Of a DNA stretch of 64,000 nucleotides, positions 1-8,297 are shown one piece after another; position 1 is the first letter of the stretch; each line of letters begins with the position of its first letter. A program made the position numbers and the translations under genes. Under the pieces are notes generated by a model that saw only the letters and a list, made by a program, of their open reading frames with translations, was not told the DNA's origin and ran no database searches. The DNA is from UBA668 sp040081465 (lineage in GTDB: Bacteria > Actinomycetota > Acidimicrobiia > Acidimicrobiales > Ilumatobacteraceae): assembly GCA_040081465.1 (NCBI GenBank), contig JBEBGL010000001.1, positions 62,001 through 126,000 of the forward strand, given 5' to 3'.

Positions 1-1212
1 CCACTCAGTAAGCACCTTGTCGTCTAGCCCCGGCCGCAACCGCGTGTTGCGCGCTTCGAACAGCGCTTGTCGAGCGGCTTCAATGTGCGCGGGTCGGGCT
101 AACTCGCCGCGGTGATGCATTCGAGTTGGGATCGACCGCCCCTCGAAGTTGCCCGTGTCGGTGAACTCGTACCACTCGAGCGCGGCATCGGCATCGGCGC
201 CCAACACCTCGCGCACTTCGGCGGTCGTCCACGTATGGAATAGGCCTTCGTGACCGTGGCCATGTTCGTCTGGCGAATCAGCATCCTCGGCGCAATAGAA
301 GCCGCCATCCGGATGGCGCAAGTCGCGCAGCACGTACTCGACCGTTTCCTCCACCACCTGCCGGTAGCGAGCATGGCCGGTGACGGCCGCGGCGTGCGTA
401 TACACGCGCACGAAGAGCGCTTGGTCGTACAGCATCTTTTCGAAGTGCGGTACCAGCCATTGCGCATCGACTGAGTAGCGCGCGAACCCACCACCGATGT
501 GGTCGTAGATGCCGCCACTCGCCATCGCGTCGAGCGATGTGATCAGCATCGTTGACCGCAGCTCGCTGGGTTCGCGCTGCACCGACTGTGCAATCAGATC
601 GAGACTCATAGTCGACGGGAACTTTGGTGCGCCACCGAAGCCGCCCCATCGCGAGTCAAAGTTGGCGGCAAGTTGATTGAGTCCAAGCTCGACGACCTCG
701 ATGCCAGGCACATCGGCTACCGGTGTTACCAGTGCAGTGCGGCGAAGCGATTCGCTGAGCGCGGTGATGTTCTGCTTGAGGTCGTCGGGGCGCGTGCGCC
801 ACACGTCGTCGATGGCGGACATCAGTTGCATGAACTGCGCCTTCGGGAAGTAGGTGCCGCCGTAGAACGGCTCGCCAGTCGCGGTCATGAACACCGTCAT
901 CGGCCAGCCACCGCGGCCGGTCATCGCTTGCACCGCGTCCATGTAGATCGAGTCGACGTCGGGGCGCTCTTCGCGATCGACCTTGACGTTCACAAACAAC
1001 TCGTTCATGCGCGCAGCAACGTCGACGTCTTCGAAGCACTCGTGCGCCATCACGTGGCACCAATGGCAAGCCGAGTAGCCGACGCTCAACAGCACCGGAA
1101 TTTTGCGCTCGGCGGCGACGGCAAATGCCTCCGGCCCCCAAGCGAACCAATCAACCGGATTGTCGCGGTGCTGGCGAAGGTAAGGCGACGTCTCTTGCTC
1201 TAGTCGATTCAC
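1..1212 (-). CDS. yyaL: Thioredoxin-domain protein, YyaL/DUF255 family (partial, runs off the left edge)
   Basis: The frame opens with GTG at 1212 and reaches the window edge without a stop, so only about the first 404 residues are seen. Residues 1-160 form the thioredoxin-like DUF255 domain, including the family motif SPYLRQH near the start and a CHWCH active-site segment (about residues 48-52) within GYSACHWCHVM. The rest matches the (alpha/alpha)6 barrel half, for example GGFGGAPKFP and HFEKMLYDQA. Full members are about 650-700 residues, so roughly the last third lies outside. The biochemical role of the family is not established; the human homologue is SPATA20. It starts 10 bases after the fabI stop in the same direction, so it is probably co-transcribed. 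Family call is firm, function is not. Confidence 0.88.
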   Translation of the reverse strand, partial: MNRLEQETSPYLRQHRDNPVDWFAWGPEAFAVAAERKIPVLLSVGYSACHWCHVMAHECFEDVDVAARMNELFVNVKVDREERPDVDSIYMDAVQAMTGRGGWPMTVFMTATGEPFYGGTYFPKAQFMQLMSAIDDVWRTRPDDLKQNITALSESLRRTALVTPVADVPGIEVVELGLNQLAANFDSRWGGFGGAPKFPSTMSLDLIAQSVQREPSELRSTMLITSLDAMASGGIYDHIGGGFARYSVDAQWLVPHFEKMLYDQALFVRVYTHAAAVTGHARYRQVVEETVEYVLRDLRHPDGGFYCAEDADSPDEHGHGHEGLFHTWTTAEVREVLGADADAALEWYEFTDTGNFEGRSIPTRMHHRGELARPAHIEAARQALFEARNTRLRPGLDDKVLTEW

Positions 1213-1222
1213 GGCTCGGAGT

Positions 1223-1990
1223 TCACGCGCCGATGGCGTGGTAGCCGCCGTCGACGTGCACTACTTCGCCAGTCGTTGCCGGGAACCAATCGCTGAGCAG
1301 TGCGATGCATGCCTTGGCGACGGCGGAGGAGTCGGTGACGTCCCAGCCCAGCGGCGCACGATCGCCCCACACATCTTCAAACTTCTTGAAGCCGGGGATG
1401 CTCTTGGCTGCCATCGTCTTCACCGGACCGGCCGCAACGAGATTGCTGCGAATACCCTTCGGACCGAGCTCCTTCGCCAGATAGCGACTGACGCTCTCGA
1501 GCGCGCTCTTCGCGACGCCCATCCAGTTGTACGCAGGCCAGGCAACCGTGTTGTCGAAGTCGAGGCCGACGAACGCGCCACCGTTGGTCATCAACGGTAC
1601 GAAAGCCTCGGCAAGCGCCTTTAGCGAGTACGCACTGATGTGCAGCGCGACTGAAACGTCTTCCCACTGCGGAGCCATGAAGTCATCGCCAAGACACGCT
1701 TCGGGAGCGAAGCCGATGCTGTGTAACACGCCATCGACGCGGCCCCACTTCTTCTCCAGTGCTTCGCGCACGCTTACCAGGTGCGCCGGCTGTGTGACAT
1801 CTAGTTCGAATACTTCGGCGGGTTGTGGCAACTTGCGGCCCGTGCGTTCGGTGAGGCTGAGTGCGCGACCGGCACCGGTGAGCACAATCTGCGCACCTTC
1901 CTGCTGTGCCAGCACGGCCACGCCGTACGCGAGCGAGGCGTCGGTTAGGACGCCAGTAATCACGATGTTCTTGCCATCAAGAAGGCCCAT
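1223..1990 (-). CDS. fabI: Enoyl-[acyl-carrier-protein] reductase (NADH), InhA-like
   Basis: A 255-residue short-chain dehydrogenase catalysing the last reduction of fatty acid elongation, enoyl-ACP to acyl-ACP. It shows the FabI-type N-terminus (LLDGKNIVITGV), the Tyr-x6-Lys pair in YNWMGVAKSALE, and the segment RSNLVAAGPVKT followed by APLGWDV and LLSDWFPATTGEV. This is closer in style to mycobacterial InhA than to E. coli FabI. An upstream in-frame start at 2053 would overlap the divergent npdG gene. The ATG at 1990 is preferred because a TACGCT box sits exactly six bases before it (leaderless start). yyaL follows 10 bases downstream. Confident. Confidence 0.95.
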   Translation of the reverse strand: MGLLDGKNIVITGVLTDASLAYGVAVLAQQEGAQIVLTGAGRALSLTERTGRKLPQPAEVFELDVTQPAHLVSVREALEKKWGRVDGVLHSIGFAPEACLGDDFMAPQWEDVSVALHISAYSLKALAEAFVPLMTNGGAFVGLDFDNTVAWPAYNWMGVAKSALESVSRYLAKELGPKGIRSNLVAAGPVKTMAAKSIPGFKKFEDVWGDRAPLGWDVTDSSAVAKACIALLSDWFPATTGEVVHVDGGYHAIGA

Positions 1991-1996
1991 AGGGGC

Positions 1997-2002
1997 AGCG
2001 TA
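1997..2002 (-). promoter_or_regulatory. Leaderless -10 box of fabI
   Basis: TACGCT on the minus strand, six bases before the fabI ATG. This places the transcription start on the first base of the start codon. No Shine-Dalgarno sequence is present. Confidence 0.6.
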
Positions 2003-2045
2003 ACCGGCCTTCAGAGTTGTACGGATGGTGTGCAAGGCTGACCCG

Positions 2046-2759
2046 ATGCGCATCGGCTTCCTTGGCGGTACAGGCCCAGCGGGTAGCGCGCTGGCCGCGC
2101 GGCTGGCGTCGGTGGGCTACGACGCCGTCATCGGGTCGCGTTCGAAGTACCGAGCGATGGAAGCCCGCGACAGCATCGTCGAGAAGTGGCCAGATCTAGC
2201 TCCGCGCCTCACCTTCGCTGACAATGCCGGCGCCGCCGAGTGCGACGTCGTGATCATCGCGACGCCGTGGGATGGTGCAGCCACCATCGCGCAGGAACAC
2301 AAGGCGGCGCTCGAGGGCAAGATCGTCGTCAGTATGGCGAACGCACTTGTGCGCGTCGGTCACGAGTTTCAACCGCTGGTGCCGCCGCGGGGGAGTGTGG
2401 CTGCACACGTGCAGGCTGCGGTCCCGAAGTGCCGGGTGGTCGCTGCGTTTCACCATCTGCCCGCCACCGAACTTGGCCATATCGGTGAGCCGATCGATAG
2501 CGATGTGCTGATTTGTGGTGATGATCCGGAAGCGGTCATCACGATCAGCGACATTGTCAGCAAGATTCCCGGTTGTCGGCCGCTCGACGCTGGTGAACTC
2601 TCAAATGCAACGGCGATTGAGGCGTTCACGGCTGTGCTACTGCAATTGAATGTTCGTTACAAAACGCGGGTGGCACCCAAGCTGACCGGAATCAAGGGCG
2701 ATCCACGTGCCGCGAAGGCGGCGGCTAGTTCCGCCAAGCCGGTATCGTCGCCCACGTGA
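2046..2759 (+). CDS. npdG: NADPH-dependent F420 reductase (F420H2:NADP+ oxidoreductase)
   Basis: Transfers hydride between coenzyme F420 and NADP. The protein opens with the Rossmann motif MRIGFLGGTGPAGSALA, followed by GSR (NADP phosphate recognition) and the family signature VVIIATPWD, then SMANAL and a C-terminal half with FHHLPA and DAGELSNATAIEAFT. Length is 237 residues, normal for the family. An ATG at 2025 would add seven residues ahead of the Rossmann motif; 2046 is preferred because it starts directly with that motif. The gene overlaps mshC by GTGA, so two low-molecular-weight redox cofactor systems (F420 and mycothiol) are translationally coupled. Divergent from fabI. Confidence 0.92.
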   Translation: MRIGFLGGTGPAGSALAARLASVGYDAVIGSRSKYRAMEARDSIVEKWPDLAPRLTFADNAGAAECDVVIIATPWDGAATIAQEHKAALEGKIVVSMANALVRVGHEFQPLVPPRGSVAAHVQAAVPKCRVVAAFHHLPATELGHIGEPIDSDVLICGDDPEAVITISDIVSKIPGCRPLDAGELSNATAIEAFTAVLLQLNVRYKTRVAPKLTGIKGDPRAAKAAASSAKPVSSPT

Positions 2760-3889
2760 CGATGCGACTGTACGACACCGCCCGACAAGCGGTGGTGCCG
2801 TTCGAGCCAGGCGAGCAAGTGTCGATGTACACGTGCGGAATCACGCCGTACGACGCGACGCACCTTGGTCACGCGTCGACATTCATTCAATACGACGTGC
2901 TGCAGCGCCGCCTGATCGACAAGGGACACACGGTCCGCTGCGTGCGCAACGTAACCGACGTCGACGATCCGCTGTTCGCCAAGGCACGCGAACTCGGCGT
3001 GCACTATCTCGACCTTGCCGCGGGCGAAGAGGCTCGCTTCGAACGCGACATGCAAGCATTGAACGCGCTGCCGGTGCACAGCTCGCCGCGTGCGTCCAGT
3101 GCGATCCCCGACATTCGCGGGTTCATTGGCATGGTGCTCGAGCGCGGCTTCGCCTACGAGGCGGGAGGAAACGTTTACTTCGACGTTTCGAAGTTCCCAT
3201 CGTTCGGCAGCCTCAGCCATTACAGCGAAGACGAGATGATCGCGTTCGCGCGTCAGCGCGGTGGCAACGTGGAAGATCCGCACAAGCGCCAGCCGCTCGA
3301 CTTCGTGCTCTGGCACCCGTCGCTTTCCGACGAGCCCAGCTGGGACACGATGTGGGGGCCAGGTCGCCCGGGGTGGCACATCGAGTGCAGTGCTTTGGCT
3401 CTGCGCGAACTGGGCACGACCATCGATCTGCACGGTGGCGGCACCGACCTGATCTTCCCGCACCACGAGTGCGAGCGTGCTCAGAGCGAGGCCGCTACAG
3501 GCGAGCCTTTCGTGAAGCATTGGATGCACGTGGCGATGGTGTTCATGGACGGTTCCAAGATGTCGAAGAGCCTGGGCAACTTGGTGTTCGTCGACAAGCT
3601 GCGCACCGAGTACGACCCTCGAGCGATTCGCCTGGCGATCATCGAGCACCACTACCGCAAGGAGTGGGAGTGGGATAACGATCTGATGCCCCGCAACGCG
3701 GCCCGGCTGCAGGCGTGGCTCAATGCCCCACACGGCGAGAGTGGCGTGATCGACGACGTTCGGGCGGCGCTAGACGACGACCTCGATACACCGACGGCCA
3801 TTGCCGCAATCGACGCGGCTGCGAAATCAGGCCACGGAATTCACGACGCGGCTGGCGTTTTAGGCGTTGCCCTCTCGGGTCAGGTCTGA
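2756..3889 (+). CDS. mshC: L-cysteine:1D-myo-inositol 2-amino-2-deoxy-alpha-D-glucopyranoside ligase (mycothiol biosynthesis)
   Basis: A class I cysteinyl-tRNA-synthetase-like ligase of 377 residues that attaches cysteine to GlcN-Ins in mycothiol synthesis. It carries the MshC form of the signature, MYTCGITPYDATHLGHA (zinc Cys27, HIGH-like motif at 36-39), NVTDVDDPL, GPGRPGWHIECSA, DLIFPHHE and KMSKS at 268-272. IRLAIIEHHYRKEWEW near the end is typical of MshC. The anticodon-binding domain of true CysS (about 460 residues) is absent. It begins with GTG overlapping the npdG stop (GTGA). A short CysS is the alternative, but length and motifs favour MshC. Confidence 0.92.
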   Translation: MTMRLYDTARQAVVPFEPGEQVSMYTCGITPYDATHLGHASTFIQYDVLQRRLIDKGHTVRCVRNVTDVDDPLFAKARELGVHYLDLAAGEEARFERDMQALNALPVHSSPRASSAIPDIRGFIGMVLERGFAYEAGGNVYFDVSKFPSFGSLSHYSEDEMIAFARQRGGNVEDPHKRQPLDFVLWHPSLSDEPSWDTMWGPGRPGWHIECSALALRELGTTIDLHGGGTDLIFPHHECERAQSEAATGEPFVKHWMHVAMVFMDGSKMSKSLGNLVFVDKLRTEYDPRAIRLAIIEHHYRKEWEWDNDLMPRNAARLQAWLNAPHGESGVIDDVRAALDDDLDTPTAIAAIDAAAKSGHGIHDAAGVLGVALSGQV

Positions 3890-3891
3890 CG

Positions 3892-3897
3892 TAACAT
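3892..3897 (+). promoter_or_regulatory. Leaderless -10 box of plsC
   Basis: TAACAT, six bases before the GTG at 3904, just after the mshC stop. Confidence 0.6.
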
Positions 3898-3903
3898 CAG
3901 CCT

Positions 3904-4662
3904 GTGAATGCTGACGGCGCAGGGAAGTTGCAGACTCGGTTCCGCCGCGTCGCGCGCCCCGTCACCAACAAGCTGTGGAAGTTCAACCTCGAGGGTTTCG
4001 ATCGGCTGCCTAAGGACGGGCCAGCGATTCTTTGCCCCAATCACGTCAGCTTTCTCGACTCTGCATTCTTGATGTTGCAGGTGTTCCGCAACATCAGTTT
4101 CGTGGGCAAGGCCGAATACATGGATTCGTGGAAGACAAAGTTTCTGTTTCCGGCGATGGGCATGATCCCCATCGATCGTGCTGGCGGCGACAAGAGCCAA
4201 GCTGCGCTCGACACCGCCGAGCGCGTGTTGCGCCGCGGCGAGCTGTTCGGGATTTTTCCTGAGGGCACGCGCAGTCGAGACGGCGATCTGTACAAGGGAC
4301 GCACCGGTGCCGCTCGCTTGGCGATGAAGGTGGGTTGCCCGATCTTCCCAGTCGGTGTCGTCGGCACGCGCGAGATTCAGCCGCCCGATGCCAAGTTCCC
4401 GAAGTTCCGTCGCGAGTGCACTATCAAGATCGGTCGCCCGATCAACGTGACTCGTTACGCGAATCGCGGGGAAGACCAACACCTGGTGCTGCGTCAGATC
4501 ACCGACGAGTTGATGTTCGAGATTCGCGAGCTCACCGGCCAGGTGTATCGCAACGTGTATGCCGGCAAGACCGCTGAGACCGAGCCGACAATCGCGGCCA
4601 AGGTCGCGACGGTCACCGACGCGGATGCGGGCCAAGTGCTCGTCGGAGCCGCTGCTAGTTAG
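3904..4662 (+). CDS. plsC: 1-acyl-sn-glycerol-3-phosphate acyltransferase family protein
   Basis: A 252-residue PlsC-type acyltransferase, probably making phosphatidic acid from lysophosphatidic acid at the membrane. The HX4D catalytic motif is in NHVSFLDS and the second conserved block is FPEGTRSRDGDLYKGRTG, followed by PIFPVGVVGT. There is no clear transmembrane helix, so association is likely peripheral. The start is a GTG supported by the TAACAT box six bases upstream. It is one of four PlsC-like genes in the window, and its exact acyl acceptor cannot be told from sequence. It sits between mshC and thrS, with its own promoter. Confidence 0.85.
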   Translation: MNADGAGKLQTRFRRVARPVTNKLWKFNLEGFDRLPKDGPAILCPNHVSFLDSAFLMLQVFRNISFVGKAEYMDSWKTKFLFPAMGMIPIDRAGGDKSQAALDTAERVLRRGELFGIFPEGTRSRDGDLYKGRTGAARLAMKVGCPIFPVGVVGTREIQPPDAKFPKFRRECTIKIGRPINVTRYANRGEDQHLVLRQITDELMFEIRELTGQVYRNVYAGKTAETEPTIAAKVATVTDADAGQVLVGAAAS

Positions 4663-4709
4663 TGAGTTTCCGTGGGCTAATTGCCCGGGTAGCTGCGCAA
4701 GCCCAGTCG

Positions 4710-4715
4710 TAGACT
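4710..4715 (+). promoter_or_regulatory. -10 box of thrS
   Basis: TAGACT, nine bases before the thrS ATG, predicting a leader of only about three bases. No T-box-like leader fits in the 62-base gap. Confidence 0.45.
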
Positions 4716-4724
4716 GCGTGCTCT

Positions 4725-6701
4725 ATGGCCGAGATAACGATTTCACTTCCGGATGGTTCGCAACGCTCCCTTGCCGAGGGTGCGACCGCGACCACGCTGG
4801 CGGAATCGATTGGTTCTCGGCTAGCGAAGGCCGCGGTTGCGGCTGTCGTCGACGGCGTGGAAGTCGATCTTGGTCTCCCACTGCGATCAGGCGCGCAAGT
4901 TGCGATCATCACCGGTGACAGCGAAGCGGGTCGCCATGTGTTACGCCACAGCACAGCGCACGTCCTCGCCCAGGCCGTCACTCAGCTGTTCCCAGGCGCC
5001 AAGTTTTCGATCGGGCCTGCCATCGCCGACGGGTTTTATTACGACTTCGAGTTGCCAGGCGGCCGCACATTTCTGGAAGCCGATCTCGAGGCGATCGAGG
5101 CGCGCATGCGCGAGATCATGAAGGCCGACCAACCGTTCGTCCGCTCGGAAATGCCAGCGGCGGAAGCGCTGCGCGTGTTCGCCGATCAGCCGTACAAGTG
5201 CGAGATCATCGAGCGCGTCAGTTCCGGAGCCGCCGACAACGACGATGTCAGCGAAGTCGGCAGCGACGAATCGATCAGCGTGTATCGCAACACTCCCGAG
5301 TTCGTCGATCTTTGTCGCGGCCCGCACGTGCCCAGCACCGGCAAGCTCGGCCACTTCAAGTTGATGAAAGTGGCCGGGGCGTACTGGCGCGGTAACGAGA
5401 AGGGGCCGATGCTGCAGCGCATCTACGGCACCGCCTGGGAGAGCAAGGCTGCGATGGAGGAGCACCTGCATCGCCTTGAAGAAGCCGAGAAGCGCGACCA
5501 TCGCAAGCTCGCGACAGAACTCGATCTGCTCAGCTTTCCGAGCCAACTCGGCGGCGGCCTCGCGGTGTGGCACCCGAAGGGCGGAATCGTTCGCAAGGTG
5601 ATGGAGGACTACAGCCGCGACCGCCACGTCAACGGCGGCTATCAGTTTGTGTTCACCCCGCACCTCGCTAACGCGAATCTCTTCAAGCAGTCGGGCCATC
5701 TCGACTTTTACAAAGACGGCATGTACCCGCCGATGGAGATGGACAACGGCACGTATTACCCGAAGCCGATGAACTGCCCGATGCATTGCCTGATCTTCGA
5801 TGCCCGTCAGCGCAGCTATCGCGAGCTGCCGCTGCGCTTGTTCGAGCTCGGCACTGTGTACCGCTACGAGCGCGCCGGCACATTGCACGGGCTGATGCGC
5901 ATTCGCGGCTTCACACAAGACGACAGTCACATCTTCTGCACTGAAGAGCAGTTGCAGGACGAAATCGCTTCGCTGCTCGATTTCGTGCTCAGCGTGTTGC
6001 GCGCGTTCGGCTTCACCAACTTCACCGCCAACCTCAGCACAAAAGATCCGCTGAAGTACGTGGGCAGCGACGAGATGTGGGCGCGCGCGACCGACGCGCT
6101 TCAGCTTGCACTCGACAAGTTCGGGCTCCCGCACGGCATCAAGGAAGGCGACGCCGCCTTCTACGGTCCGAAGATCGACATCGACGTCACCGATGCGATC
6201 GGTCGTAGTTGGCAGCTCAGCACCATCCAGTGCGACTTTGCATTGCCCGAGCGTTTCAACCTGGAATATGTCGGCGCCGACAACGCCCGCCATCGCCCGA
6301 TCATGTTGCACCGCGCGCTACTCGGCTCGATCGAGCGCTTCTTCGGCGTCCTGATCGAGCACTACGCAGGCGCGTTCCCAACATGGCTGGCTCCGGTGCA
6401 GGCGCGTGTGCTGCCGGTCGCGGAGGCGCACGAGAAGTACGCCGATGAGGTCGTCGCTCGTTTGCACGCGGAAGGTTTCCGGGTCGATGTGGCCGAGGCC
6501 AACGACCAACTGGGCAAGCGAATCCGTGCGGCCAAGATGGAGAAGATTCCGTACGTGCTGGTGGTTGGCGACGACGACGTTGCGGCATCAACGCTTGGCG
6601 TCAACCCGCGCGGGGGCGACGTAGAGCGCGGGGTAGCGCTCGACGACTTCGTGGCCGCGCTGAGCGCCGAGGTCGCCGAGCAACTCGCCGCCGGACACTG
6701 A
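4725..6701 (+). CDS. thrS: Threonine--tRNA ligase
   Basis: Charges tRNA-Thr. All four domains are visible in 658 residues: an N-terminal TGS domain (about 1-62), the editing domain with HSTAH at 75-79, the class II catalytic core with MNCPMHCLIF (zinc Cys), YERAGTLHGLMRIRGFTQDD and AFYGPKIDIDVTD, and a C-terminal anticodon-binding domain beginning near PTWLAPVQARVLPV. Length is normal. The ATG at 4725 begins the TGS domain directly. It stands as a single gene with its own near-leaderless promoter, convergent with the RIO kinase four bases away. Confidence 0.98.
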   Translation: MAEITISLPDGSQRSLAEGATATTLAESIGSRLAKAAVAAVVDGVEVDLGLPLRSGAQVAIITGDSEAGRHVLRHSTAHVLAQAVTQLFPGAKFSIGPAIADGFYYDFELPGGRTFLEADLEAIEARMREIMKADQPFVRSEMPAAEALRVFADQPYKCEIIERVSSGAADNDDVSEVGSDESISVYRNTPEFVDLCRGPHVPSTGKLGHFKLMKVAGAYWRGNEKGPMLQRIYGTAWESKAAMEEHLHRLEEAEKRDHRKLATELDLLSFPSQLGGGLAVWHPKGGIVRKVMEDYSRDRHVNGGYQFVFTPHLANANLFKQSGHLDFYKDGMYPPMEMDNGTYYPKPMNCPMHCLIFDARQRSYRELPLRLFELGTVYRYERAGTLHGLMRIRGFTQDDSHIFCTEEQLQDEIASLLDFVLSVLRAFGFTNFTANLSTKDPLKYVGSDEMWARATDALQLALDKFGLPHGIKEGDAAFYGPKIDIDVTDAIGRSWQLSTIQCDFALPERFNLEYVGADNARHRPIMLHRALLGSIERFFGVLIEHYAGAFPTWLAPVQARVLPVAEAHEKYADEVVARLHAEGFRVDVAEANDQLGKRIRAAKMEKIPYVLVVGDDDVAASTLGVNPRGGDVERGVALDDFVAALSAEVAEQLAAGH

Positions 6702-6705
6702 GCGT

Positions 6706-7575
6706 CTACGCCATCGGGACTGTTCGAATCAGCTTGCTGTAGAGATCGTCGACGTCGGCATGGATGCCGCGGGCTTCGAACCACGTGCACACGTTTACGC
6801 AGTCACGGCGTAGGAACTCGAAGCCGTGCGGGTTGCCGACCAGGTCGATCGCTTGCGGAACATCGATCAACACCAAACGATCGCCATGAACCAGGATGTT
6901 GTACGGCGATAGGTCGGCGTGGGCGTAACCAGCCTCGGCCACAACCAACAGCACTTCTCGTAACTGTTCATAGAGATGCTCAGCTCCGTGACGGTCGGGT
7001 CGCAGTTGCGTAAGTCGGGGAGCGGCAGTGCCGTCGGCGTCGCCGATGAACTCCATCATCAACTCGGTGCCACTGAACTGCACTGGGTAGGGCACAGCTG
7101 CACCCATCTGCCACAGACGGCTGAGGATCGAGAACTCGGCGGTCGCCCATTGTCCGGCCAACAACTGACGGCCGAACGAACTTCCACTGGCCATGGCACG
7201 TCCCTCGCGAGTTCGCCGTGCGTTACGTCCCTCAATGCGCCGATTCTCGAGATACCCCGCGTCGCGGTGGAACAATCGATGCTTCGCGTCGCGATAGCGC
7301 TTGACGGCCATCAGGCCACTGCTGTCGAAATGGCTTCGGCGTAGCAGGGATACGTCGGCCTCCTTGCCACTCTTCATCACGCCTAGGTCGACATCGACCG
7401 CGCGAGCGTCGGTGATCACCCAGTCGGGTATTGGGTCGGGGCCGTGCGCGGCATCGACGTAGCTGCTGAACAATTGCTCTTCATCCGCATCGTCCTCGAG
7501 CGGTGGCGCGGGAAGGAACATGGCGGGGGTTTGGTAATCATCGTCGTCGAAACGACGGCGTTGTCGGGTTGACAC
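6706..7575 (-). CDS. RIO1-family serine/threonine protein kinase
   Basis: An atypical protein kinase of about 289 residues. Visible landmarks are the ATP-binding stretch VMKSGKEADVSLLR, the lysine in MAVKRYR, the catalytic loop HADLSPYNILVHGD, and the metal-binding LIDVPQAID. The N-terminus is acidic (RRFDDDDYQT). Two starts compete. GTG at 7575 has GGAG seven bases upstream and matches the usual short N-terminus. GTG at 7617 has AGGAGG only three bases upstream and would add 14 residues. In archaea and eukaryotes RIO1 acts in small-subunit ribosome maturation; the substrate in Actinomycetota is unknown to me. Divergent from the HIT gene. Confidence 0.88.
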   Translation of the reverse strand: MSTRQRRRFDDDDYQTPAMFLPAPPLEDDADEEQLFSSYVDAAHGPDPIPDWVITDARAVDVDLGVMKSGKEADVSLLRRSHFDSSGLMAVKRYRDAKHRLFHRDAGYLENRRIEGRNARRTREGRAMASGSSFGRQLLAGQWATAEFSILSRLWQMGAAVPYPVQFSGTELMMEFIGDADGTAAPRLTQLRPDRHGAEHLYEQLREVLLVVAEAGYAHADLSPYNILVHGDRLVLIDVPQAIDLVGNPHGFEFLRRDCVNVCTWFEARGIHADVDDLYSKLIRTVPMA

Positions 7576-7676
7576 GTGAGGACTCCAGGTTTGGATCGAA
7601 TCGGTACGGAACGGCACCGACCTCCTGAGTCGTTAACTAAGGGTAGGTGCGCTAGTGCTGTATGTGGACGCGGAGC

Positions 7677-7705
7677 GGGGAGGCGATGGTCATCGTCTTT
7701 CCCCC
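7677..7705. repeat. Imperfect inverted repeat in the RIO/HIT divergent gap
   Basis: GGGGAGGCGATG, a two-base loop, then CATCGTCTTTCCCC. Most of the arms pair, with a G-U and a bulge. It lies mid-gap between two divergent genes and could be a regulatory hairpin or the end of a short transcript. Role unknown. Confidence 0.35.
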
Positions 7706-7778
7706 TTTGCTCACGCACAGCCACTACAGCCGGCACCGGACACGGGCAACATATCGCGCACGACGGCCCACTGCCAGC

Positions 7779-7784
7779 TAATTT
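7779..7784 (+). promoter_or_regulatory. Leaderless -10 box of the HIT gene
   Basis: TAATTT, six bases before the GTG at 7791. Confidence 0.6.
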
Positions 7785-7790
7785 CGATGC

Positions 7791-8297
7791 GTGTCGCACC
7801 TTGACCGGATTTGGAATGGCTGGCGCAACGCCTACGTCGTCGGCTCGTCGGAGCGCACGAGTAGCGGCGACGGGAGCCTGTTCACACAGATTCTGCAGTC
7901 GGGGCTATCCGACGACGAGACGAACATCGTGCATCGCGGCACGCTCACGTTTGCGATTCTTAACGCGTTCCCATACACGCCCGGCCACCTGATGGTGCTG
8001 CCGTATCGCGAGGTGGAGAACCTGGAAGATCTCGATGCTGCGGAACACGGCGAACTGTGGGCGACGGTGACGCAGGCTGTGCGCGCCGTGAAGGCCGCGT
8101 ACTTGCCGGGTGGCATCAACGTTGGCATCAACATTGGGCGTCCCGCTGGTGGCAGCATTAGCGAGCATCTCCATGTCCACGTCGTGCCCCGTTGGATCGG
8201 CGACTCGAACTTCATGACGGCAATCGCTGAGGCGCGCACCTTGCCGGAAGCGCTCTCGCAAACAGCATCAAAGCTGCGCGCAGCATGGCCGAAGTAA
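7791..8297 (+). CDS. HIT-family protein (diadenosine tetraphosphate phosphorylase/hydrolase-like)
   Basis: A 168-residue histidine-triad protein. The triad is HLHVHVVPRW, preceded by GGINVGINIGRPAGGSISEHLHVH, and the N-terminal half shows AILNAFPYTPGHLMVLPYRE. This is typical of the actinobacterial Ap4A phosphorylase-like HIT proteins (Rv2613c type) that cleave Ap4A or related nucleotides. It begins with GTG under a leaderless -10 box and overlaps the next acetyltransferase gene by 13 bases. In many actinobacteria this HIT gene lies beside thrS, as it does here one gene away. Substrate not provable from sequence. Confidence 0.92.
   Translation: MSHLDRIWNGWRNAYVVGSSERTSSGDGSLFTQILQSGLSDDETNIVHRGTLTFAILNAFPYTPGHLMVLPYREVENLEDLDAAEHGELWATVTQAVRAVKAAYLPGGINVGINIGRPAGGSISEHLHVHVVPRWIGDSNFMTAIAEARTLPEALSQTASKLRAAWPK

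Noticed and set aside
278..1150. Three shorter frames on the minus strand over yyaL, suggesting a broken gene
   Set aside because: A different minus-strand frame is open without a stop from 1212 to the window edge and encodes a clean YyaL domain; no frameshift is needed.
2657..3733. A 358-codon open frame antisense to mshC
   Set aside because: Shadow of mshC third-position GC; composition rich in His, Arg and Val with no fold.
2756..3889. The class I ligase as cysteinyl-tRNA synthetase
   Set aside because: Length of 377, PYDATHLGHA, the HHYRKEWEW ending and the missing anticodon domain favour MshC.
4663..4724. A T-box riboswitch before thrS
   Set aside because: The gap is only 62 bases and a -10 box lies nine bases before the ATG, leaving no leader.
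4941..6311. A 456-codon open frame antisense to thrS
   Set aside because: It mirrors thrS codons, lacks any recognisable domain, and thrS is unambiguous. Long antisense frames are expected in GC-rich DNA.
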